Source: Allomuricauda sp.
Lineage (GTDB): Bacteria > Bacteroidota > Bacteroidia > Flavobacteriales > Flavobacteriaceae
Direction of reading: 5' to 3'
NCBI GenBank assembly: GCA_028289745.1
Contig: JANQOD010000287.1
Location: forward strand, 1-5,281
Length of the DNA stretch: 5,281 nucleotides
Shown: piece after piece, positions 1-5,281 of the stretch
Layout: the number at the start of each line of letters is the position of its first letter
Numbering within the stretch: position 1 is the stretch's first letter
Position numbers and translations under genes: made by a program
Notes under the pieces: model-generated
Database searches by the model: none
Told to the model about the DNA's origin: nothing
What the model saw: only the letters and a program-made list of their open reading frames with translations

Positions 1-1666
1 GACCGCATGGCAAAGGCTCATGGGTCTTCTAAAACTTGACAAGAAAGATATTCTTCAGGTTTTTTACTACGCTATTTTTGCCGGTTTGGTGAATTTGTCG
101 CTTCCGTTGGGGATTCAAGCCATCATAAATCTGATACAAGGGGCCCAAGTCAGTACCTCTTGGATGGTATTGGTTATCTTGGTGACTTTGGGTGTGGCTT
201 TTGTCGGTCTTTTGCAGTTGATGCAGATTAGAATTATTGAAAATGTTCAGCAGAAAATTTTTACCCGATCATCTTTTGAATTTGCCTATCGCTTTCCGAA
301 GATTAAAATGAGCCAATTGAGCAACTACTATCCACCAGAGTTGGCCAACAGGTTTTTTGATACGCTGACCATTCAAAAAAGCCTATCAAAGATCTTGATT
401 GACTTTCCGGCAGCCCTGTTGCAGATCATATTTGGTTTATTGCTGCTTTCTTTTTACCACCCATTCTTCATCATTTATGGCATTCTATTGTTGCTTTTGA
501 TTTATGTGGTATTCAAATTTACAGCCACCAAAGGTCTAGAGACGAGCCTGCAAGAATCAAAACATAAATATCGAGTGGCCCATTGGATCCAAGAGATTGC
601 CCGTTCTATTGTGAGCTTTAAGCTATCGGGTAGAACCTCGCATGCCATTGATAAAAATGACGGACTTGTGGTCGATTATTTAGATGCCCGGGAAAGCCAT
701 TTTAAGATTTTGGTGCTCCAGTTCATACAAATGATAGGGTTTAAGGTTCTGGTAACTGCGGGGCTACTGCTCATTGGAGGGCTACTTGTCTTGAACCAAG
801 AGATGAATATCGGTCAATTCGTCGCCGCCGAGATTATCATACTTCTTGTCATAAGTTCGGTCGAGAAATTGATTTTGGGCCTTGAGACTTTTTATGACCT
901 GTTGACCTCTCTTGAAAAGCTGGGTCAGGTGGTGGATAAAAAATTGGAATCGCCTAGTGGAGAAAAGCCCTTCAAAGAAAACGAAGGCTTTTATATCGAA
1001 TTGGCAAAAGTCACCTACCATGTTCCAGATAGGAAGAAAAGAATAATCGATGAGGTATCATTGAACATTTCACCATCATGCACCATTTTGTTAAATGGGC
1101 CAAGTGGCTCGGGCAAATCTACCCTTTTGCGATTGATCGCAGGCATTTTAGAACCTGATTCTGGCGATATTTTCGTGAATGACGTTTCGCTGAAAGGTGT
1201 CAATCTGAACTATTATAGGTCACACATTGGGCAGTCTCTTGCCGAAGAATCACCTTTTGAAGGAAGTATTCTCAACAACATCACCTTTGGTGACAAGAGC
1301 ATTTCAAAAGAAGAGGTCTATTGGGCCTTGGAGAAAACCAAGCTCACCCAATTTGTAAAAGAACAACCCAAGGGTTTAAATACAATATTGTATCCTGAGG
1401 GCAGGCAGATACCCTACACCATTTCAAAAAAGATCGTATTGGCCAGAAGTATTGTCAGGCGGCCGAAAATCTTGATCTTGAAAGATCCGCTTGACCAGTT
1501 TACAGAAAGTGAGGCCATTGAGATCATGGATTTTTTAAGTGATCCCAAGAATGGATGGGCACTCATCGTGGTCAGTGAGAATGAGAAATGGATCGAGCGA
1601 TGTGGTAGGATCATTACTATGGACAGTGGAAGATTAATCAAAGAAATACCTGGAGGCAATGCTTAA
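1..1666 (+). CDS. ABC exporter half-transporter (membrane domain plus degenerate ATP-binding domain), 5'-partial
   Basis: Inner-membrane ABC exporter subunit of a type I secretion/efflux system. The frame is open to the window edge (first whole codon at 2, reading T-A-W-Q-R-L before the ATG at 20), and this fits the family N-terminus, so the true start probably lies a few codons upstream and the ATG at 20 is internal. Residues below count from that ATG. About six hydrophobic helices lie at roughly 14-34, 48-66, 127-147, 148-168, 238-260 and 265-285, and the nucleotide-binding domain at about 322-548. There is no N-terminal C39 peptidase domain. Walker A is canonical (GPSGSGKST, 360-368). The other catalytic motifs are not: the Q-loop Gln is Ala408, the LSGGQ position reads IPYTI (464-468), Walker B ends in Lys488-Asp489 instead of Asp-Glu, and the switch His is Glu520. 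The frame is intact, so this does not look like a pseudogene. The 3' end overlaps the adaptor gene. The family call is sure; ATPase competence and substrate are not. Confidence 0.95.
   Translation, partial: TAWQRLMGLLKLDKKDILQVFYYAIFAGLVNLSLPLGIQAIINLIQGAQVSTSWMVLVILVTLGVAFVGLLQLMQIRIIENVQQKIFTRSSFEFAYRFPKIKMSQLSNYYPPELANRFFDTLTIQKSLSKILIDFPAALLQIIFGLLLLSFYHPFFIIYGILLLLLIYVVFKFTATKGLETSLQESKHKYRVAHWIQEIARSIVSFKLSGRTSHAIDKNDGLVVDYLDARESHFKILVLQFIQMIGFKVLVTAGLLLIGGLLVLNQEMNIGQFVAAEIIILLVISSVEKLILGLETFYDLLTSLEKLGQVVDKKLESPSGEKPFKENEGFYIELAKVTYHVPDRKKRIIDEVSLNISPSCTILLNGPSGSGKSTLLRLIAGILEPDSGDIFVNDVSLKGVNLNYYRSHIGQSLAEESPFEGSILNNITFGDKSISKEEVYWALEKTKLTQFVKEQPKGLNTILYPEGRQIPYTISKKIVLARSIVRRPKILILKDPLDQFTESEAIEIMDFLSDPKNGWALIVVSENEKWIERCGRIITMDSGRLIKEIPGGNA
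1659..1666 (+). other. 8-bp stop/start overlap between ABC and adaptor genes
   Basis: The bases ATGCTTAA contain the adaptor ATG and the ABC TAA in different frames. Such overlaps usually reflect one transcript and coupled translation, helping to keep the two subunits in proportion. It confirms that the two genes are expressed as a unit and leaves no room for a promoter. Confidence 0.85.
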
Positions 1667-3014
1667 TATTACCCACAACAAATTGAACCAGAAAGTCGAT
1701 TTGATGCAGTACAAAGCTGCACAGAAGGTCTTTCCCAGAAGGTATTATAAGTACTTCAACCGATTTTTGCTCATCTTTGCGATAATCTGCTTGATCGTAC
1801 TTTTTTTGCCCTGGACCCAGAATGTTATCGGAGAGGGCTATCTAACCACTTTGACACCCGATCAGCGACCACAGACCATTCAATCGCCTATACCCGGTAG
1901 AATAGAAAAGTGGTATGTCAGAGAGGGTGATTTTGTGCAAAAGGGCGATACCATCTTACATATTTCTGAAATCAAGAATGAGTATTTCGACCCAAATTTG
2001 GTAGAGCGTACCGGGCAACAGATCAGGGCCAAAGAGATGGCCGTCACTTCTTATCAAGAAAAGGTGAAGGCCCTGAATACACAGATCAATGCGTTGACCA
2101 ATGAGCGATCTCTAAAACTTGAACAAGCCAAGAACAAATTGATACAGGCAAAATTGAAGGTGCAGAGCGATAGCATTGACCTTGAAGCTGCAAACACCAA
2201 TATTACCATAGCACAGCGTCAGTACGATCGAGTGGTACAATTAGAATCAGAAGGACTGAAAGCGGTCACCGATGTAGAAGATAAAAGATTGAAACTACAA
2301 GAAGCACAGGCCAAATTGATTTCGCAAGAGAACAAGCTGTTGGCCAGTAAGAACGATGTTATCAATGCCCGGGTTGAAATAAACCGAATAGAGGCCGAGT
2401 ACACCGATAAGATCTCAAAAGCGAGAAGCGATATGTTCACGGCACAATCAAACCAGTTCGATTCAGAGGCCCAGGTCACGAAGCTTGAGAATGAGTACAC
2501 GAACTATTCAATACGCAATGATATGTATTATATTCGGGCTCCGCGTAGCGGCTATATCAACAGGGCCGTTCAAGGAGGTGTCGGAGAGGCTTTCAAAGAA
2601 GGCGATGCCTTGGTGGGCATCATGCCGGCCCAATATGATATGGCGGTCGAAACTTATGTAAAGCCATTAGATCTGCCCCTAATGCACCTTGGTGAAAAAG
2701 TGCGCATTCAATTTGATGGTTGGCCCGCAATTGTCTTTAGCGGATGGCCCAATCTTTCTTACGGAACCTATGGTGGTGTCGTTGTCGCCGTAGAGACCTT
2801 CATCAGCAATAATGGCAAATACCGTGTGCTACTGGCCCCAGACCCCGAAGACCATCCCTGGCCAAAAGAGCTCAGGGTAGGCTCAGGGGCCAATACTATC
2901 GCCTTACTTGAAGATGTGCCCATTTGGTTTGAGCTTTGGCGACAATTGAACGGCTTTCCGCCCAATTATTACCAGCCAAATCAAGAAGAGATGGCCAAGA
3001 CCGAAAAGAAGTAA
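1659..3014 (+). CDS. HlyD-family membrane-fusion (periplasmic adaptor) protein
   Basis: A 451-residue adaptor expected to sit in the inner membrane and bridge the ABC protein to the TolC-like channel across the periplasm. A short cytoplasmic N-terminus is followed by one membrane helix (about 34-51, ending FLPW). Next come the first half of a biotinyl/lipoyl-like domain (about 72-103, with SPIPGRI and VREGDFVQKGDTIL), a long Lys/Glu/Gln-rich alpha-helical hairpin (about 114-283), the second lipoyl half (about 290-323, with IRAPRSGYI) and a beta-barrel region (about 326-395). Arg191 and Leu195 near the hairpin turn (RVVQL) match the Arg-x3-Leu part of the TolC-docking tip motif; the usual downstream Ser seems to be Ala202. 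The barrel has a doubled GWP segment (354-364), and the C-terminus carries WFELWRQLNGFPPNYY. The ATG at 1659 overlaps the ABC stop by 8 bp. A GGAGG at 1652-1656 is only 2 nt from it, too close for a standard ribosome site, so translational coupling is likely. The start is supported by the cytoplasmic leader resembling that of flavobacterial homologues as I recall them. Confidence 0.95.
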   Translation: MLNITHNKLNQKVDLMQYKAAQKVFPRRYYKYFNRFLLIFAIICLIVLFLPWTQNVIGEGYLTTLTPDQRPQTIQSPIPGRIEKWYVREGDFVQKGDTILHISEIKNEYFDPNLVERTGQQIRAKEMAVTSYQEKVKALNTQINALTNERSLKLEQAKNKLIQAKLKVQSDSIDLEAANTNITIAQRQYDRVVQLESEGLKAVTDVEDKRLKLQEAQAKLISQENKLLASKNDVINARVEINRIEAEYTDKISKARSDMFTAQSNQFDSEAQVTKLENEYTNYSIRNDMYYIRAPRSGYINRAVQGGVGEAFKEGDALVGIMPAQYDMAVETYVKPLDLPLMHLGEKVRIQFDGWPAIVFSGWPNLSYGTYGGVVVAVETFISNNGKYRVLLAPDPEDHPWPKELRVGSGANTIALLEDVPIWFELWRQLNGFPPNYYQPNQEEMAKTEKK

Positions 3015-3016
3015 TA

Positions 3017-3070
3017 ATGAGAACTTATTTTGTGACACTTTTTTTCTTGGCCTGTACTGCGGTTTCGGCC
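3017..3070 (+). other. Predicted Sec signal peptide of the TolC-like protein
   Basis: The first 18 codons encode a basic residue at position 2, a hydrophobic core (about residues 4-15) and VSA before Gln19, a standard signal peptidase I site. This supports outer-membrane export and fixes the translation start at 3017. Cys13 makes a lipoprotein site conceivable, but the preceding FLA is a poor lipobox. Confidence 0.8.
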
Positions 3071-4414
3071 CAGCAAGACTCATTGGTTTTGAATTTCAAT
3101 GAATACCTGGGCTATGTGAAAAAGTATCATCCGGTAGCTAAACAGGCCCAATTGGCCATTAGCATAGGGCAGGCCAATCTGATGCGTGCCCGCGGGGGCT
3201 TTGATCCAAAAATCGAAGTAGATTACGAAAGAAAAGAGTTCAAGGGAAGCGAATATTGGGACCGCCTAAATGCCACGTTCAAGATACCGACCTATTTCGG
3301 TGTTGAACTGAAGGGGAACTTTGAGCAAAATCAAGGCGATTTCATCAGTTCAGATGAAACCGTGCCCATAGATGGTCTTTACAGCGCCGGGGTCTCCATG
3401 TCATTGGGCCAGGGTTTTTGGATCAATGAGCGAATGGCCACACTGCAAAAGGCCAAATTTTTTAGGGAGCAGTCGATGGCCGATCAAGATTTATTGGTGA
3501 ACGAAGTACTCTTCGATGCCTCGTTGGCCTATTTCGATTGGTTGCAGGCCTACAAAGATGCCCAGGTCTTTAGAAACTTTCTTGAAAACGCAACCATTCG
3601 ATTTGAGGGGGTGAAGCAAAGTGCGCTGGCAGGCGATATCGCCACGATAGATACCGTCGAGGCCAAAATAGCTGTTCAAAACAGGGCCTTGAGCCTAGAG
3701 CAGGCCAAGGTCAGACTGGTGCAAAGGTCATTGGAACTTTCCAATTTTCTATGGATCGAAGATGTGCCCGTTGAACTACAATCCAATGTGATTCCTGATG
3801 TGTATATGGACGATGAAATCGATGCCACTCTTGAAATCATGGGAAAACCCCTTGATAGCTTCACTTTGGAAAACCATCCGAAGCTACGCTCGTTGAACTT
3901 CAAGATAGAGGGCTTGACCGTAGATAAACGTCTGAAAGCAAACAAGTTGTTGCCAAAAATTGATGTGGAATACAATTTTCTTACCGAGACACCCGATCAG
4001 ATCAACTCTTTTGAGACGCAAGAATACAAAGGAGGCATAAGTTTCAGGTTTCCTTTGTTTCTGCGAAAGGAAAGAGGTGATTTGAAACTGGCAAAGTTCA
4101 AGTTGCAAGATGCACAATTTGAGCTTGACAACGCTGAAATCGAAATACAGAACAAAGTACTGGCCATCTACAATGAACTCGATTCCTTTAATGAGCAAAA
4201 TAGGCTGATAGACGACATAGTCACCGATTACGGAACCTTGCTTGCGGCAGAAGAGCGCAAGTTTAGCTTTGGTGAAAGTTCACTTTTTTTGATCAATTCA
4301 AGGGAAAGCAAATTGATCGACGCCGAGTTGAAACAGAATGAGGTGCAGAACAAATATTTCACTACCAAGGCCAAATTGTTCAAGAGCCTGGCCATCAATC
4401 CCCAGAACTTATGA
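3017..4414 (+). CDS. TolC-like outer-membrane efflux protein
   Basis: A 465-residue outer-membrane channel of the OEP/TolC family, the exit duct for the ABC-adaptor pair encoded just upstream. I chose the ATG at 3017 because it begins a clear signal peptide (hydrophobic FVTLFFLACTA, AxA-type site VSA-Q after residue 18). The longer open frame from 2936 would place 27 polar residues before it and overlap the adaptor gene by 79 bp. The purine run GAAAAGAAG (3003-3011) lies 5 nt upstream. The two-fold family architecture is visible: helix with KYHPVAKQAQLAI (35-49), strand segments around DPKIEVDYERKEF (63-75) and GLYSAGVSMSLGQGF (120-134), and long helices 140-240. The second repeat begins at NHPKLRSLNFKIEG (286-299) and contains strands PKIDVEYNF and GGISFRFPLF, then helices to the end including FGESSLFLINSRESKLIDAE. 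The length is typical. A lipoprotein reading (Cys13 after FLA) is possible but weaker, because position -3 is Phe. No C-terminal extension is seen. Confidence 0.93.
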   Translation: MRTYFVTLFFLACTAVSAQQDSLVLNFNEYLGYVKKYHPVAKQAQLAISIGQANLMRARGGFDPKIEVDYERKEFKGSEYWDRLNATFKIPTYFGVELKGNFEQNQGDFISSDETVPIDGLYSAGVSMSLGQGFWINERMATLQKAKFFREQSMADQDLLVNEVLFDASLAYFDWLQAYKDAQVFRNFLENATIRFEGVKQSALAGDIATIDTVEAKIAVQNRALSLEQAKVRLVQRSLELSNFLWIEDVPVELQSNVIPDVYMDDEIDATLEIMGKPLDSFTLENHPKLRSLNFKIEGLTVDKRLKANKLLPKIDVEYNFLTETPDQINSFETQEYKGGISFRFPLFLRKERGDLKLAKFKLQDAQFELDNAEIEIQNKVLAIYNELDSFNEQNRLIDDIVTDYGTLLAAEERKFSFGESSLFLINSRESKLIDAELKQNEVQNKYFTTKAKLFKSLAINPQNL

Positions 4415-4426
4415 TCGATAGATGAT

Positions 4427-5281
4427 ATGGAGAAAAATGCAATCTTGAAATATCGAAGCTTGTTAAAAACCAGACGCTTCAGGTTGGGAGTCAATTCTTC
4501 CCTTAAGGATGCATTTTTCATCATTGCAGGAATATTTTCTGCCGCATTTGGCCTCGAAAGCTTTTTATTGCCCAATCGATTCATCGATGGTGGGGCTACA
4601 GGTATTTCGCTTTTGGTGAGCGAAGTGTCCAATGTCTCTTTGGCATTGCTCATTATCTTGGTCAACATCCCCTTTCTTATTTTAGGTCTTCGGGTGATTG
4701 GCAGGCAGTTTACCATTAAGGCCGTTCTGGCTATTTTAGGACTGGCCCTAGTGCTGACATTGATTGAATTTCCCGAGGTGACCGAAGATAGATTGTTGGT
4801 GGCCGTTTTCGGTGGATTTTTTCTCGGGGCCGGTATCGGACTATCGATTAGGGGCGGAGGTGTACTTGACGGCACCGAGGTCTTGGCCATCTTCTTGAGC
4901 CGTAAGTTGGGTGTGACCATTGGCGATGTCATCATTTTGATCAATATCATAATCTTCTTGGCCGCCGCCTACCTGCTATCGATAGAGACCGCTCTTTATT
5001 CAATGCTCACCTACCTCGCAGCATCGAAAACACTCGATTTTGTCGTGGAAGGAATTGAAGAGTACACAGGGGTCACCATTATCTCACCGAAAAGCGAGGA
5101 AATCAGGCAAATGGTGACCGAAAAAATGGGTCGCGGCCTTACCATCTACAAAGCTTCAGGGGGGTATGGAAGAGAAGGTGAGCGCAATGAGTATGATGTC
5201 ATTTATACGGTCATTACCCGATTGGAAATCAGAAAATTGAACATGGAACTTACCAAAATAGACCCCCAGGCCTTTGTGGTC
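4427..5281 (+). CDS. YitT-family membrane protein with C-terminal DUF2179 domain, 3'-partial
   Basis: Frame open from the ATG at 4427 to the window end (285 whole codons, no stop), so the gene is cut off at its 3' end. A basic N-terminus (KYRSLLKTRRFR) precedes about five hydrophobic segments at roughly 27-47, 70-90, 97-115, 122-140 and 164-185. Family hallmarks are FLLPNRFIDGGATGISLL (46-63) and the related GLSIRGGGVLDGTEVLAI (138-155), the repeated glycine-rich loops of the YitT membrane region. The soluble C-terminal part (about 215 onward), with MGRGLTIYKASGGYGRE and YDVIYTVITRLEI, matches DUF2179 (PF10035). The molecular function of the family is not established, so no activity is assigned. 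It starts 12 bp after the TolC-like stop, in the same frame, with no promoter-sized gap or terminator between, so co-transcription with the export genes is likely. No strong Shine-Dalgarno is seen, as is common in Bacteroidota. No earlier in-frame start exists, because the frame meets the TGA at 4412. Confidence 0.93.
   Translation, partial: MEKNAILKYRSLLKTRRFRLGVNSSLKDAFFIIAGIFSAAFGLESFLLPNRFIDGGATGISLLVSEVSNVSLALLIILVNIPFLILGLRVIGRQFTIKAVLAILGLALVLTLIEFPEVTEDRLLVAVFGGFFLGAGIGLSIRGGGVLDGTEVLAIFLSRKLGVTIGDVIILINIIIFLAAAYLLSIETALYSMLTYLAASKTLDFVVEGIEEYTGVTIISPKSEEIRQMVTEKMGRGLTIYKASGGYGREGERNEYDVIYTVITRLEIRKLNMELTKIDPQAFVV

Noticed and set aside
7..39. ATG at position 7 as a possible start
   Set aside because: It is in a different frame from the ABC gene and reaches a TGA after ten codons, so it cannot be the ABC start.
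2219..2500. 93-codon open frame on the minus strand
   Set aside because: Antisense to the adaptor's helical hairpin; its Ser/Leu/Phe-rich translation simply mirrors the Lys/Glu/Gln-rich coding strand.
3884..4198. 104-codon open frame on the minus strand
   Set aside because: Entirely antisense to the second repeat of the TolC-like gene; no recognisable motif, and no independent promoter or ribosome site seen.
4415..4426. Possible promoter or terminator between the TolC-like and YitT-family genes
   Set aside because: Only 12 bases are available, with no hairpin or T-run, so neither a terminator nor a full promoter can fit there.
4228..4950. 240-codon open frame on the minus strand
   Set aside because: It lies antisense to the end of the TolC-like gene and the first half of the YitT-family gene, both of which have clear family motifs. 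Its translation is a low-complexity Ser/Thr/Pro/Asn/Lys-rich sequence with no recognisable domain, as expected for a shadow frame.
4976..4985. Perfect 10-bp palindrome CTATCGATAG as a possible operator
   Set aside because: It sits deep within the YitT-family coding sequence, is short, has no second copy near a gene start, and is expected by chance.

Overview
The window reads as chromosomal DNA of a Bacteroidota bacterium, most likely a marine Flavobacteriaceae. The basis is protein flavour recognised from memory (Flavobacteriia-like export proteins), moderate G+C judged by eye, and weak or absent Shine-Dalgarno sequences ahead of tightly packed genes. This taxonomic call is an inference; no database search was possible.

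All recognisable genes lie on the + strand and form one compact operon-like block with essentially no intergenic DNA. In order they are: (1) a half-size ABC exporter with six membrane helices and a nucleotide-binding domain, 5'-truncated by the window edge (1-1666); (2) a HlyD-type membrane-fusion (periplasmic adaptor) protein (1659-3014), overlapping the ABC gene by 8 bp; (3) a TolC-like outer-membrane efflux protein (3017-4414), starting 2 bp after the adaptor stop; (4) a YitT-family multi-pass membrane protein with a C-terminal DUF2179 domain (4427-5281), 3'-truncated, starting 12 bp after the TolC stop.

Genes 1-3 supply the three parts of a type I secretion or efflux machine: inner-membrane ABC transporter, periplasm-spanning adaptor and outer-membrane channel. 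No substrate gene, leader-peptide gene or regulator is visible, so the cargo cannot be named. The YitT gene is probably co-transcribed, but its link to export is unknown.

The most notable observation is in the ABC protein. It keeps a perfect Walker A motif, but the Q-loop Gln, the LSGGQ signature, the Walker B Asp, the D-loop and the switch His are all replaced in an otherwise intact reading frame. This suggests a transporter that does not hydrolyse ATP in the usual way, or that pairs with a canonical partner encoded elsewhere. The adaptor also has a distinctive Trp-rich segment in its beta-barrel region and a conserved-looking aromatic C-terminal tail. I saw no RNA genes, insertion sequences, CRISPR arrays or credible terminators.
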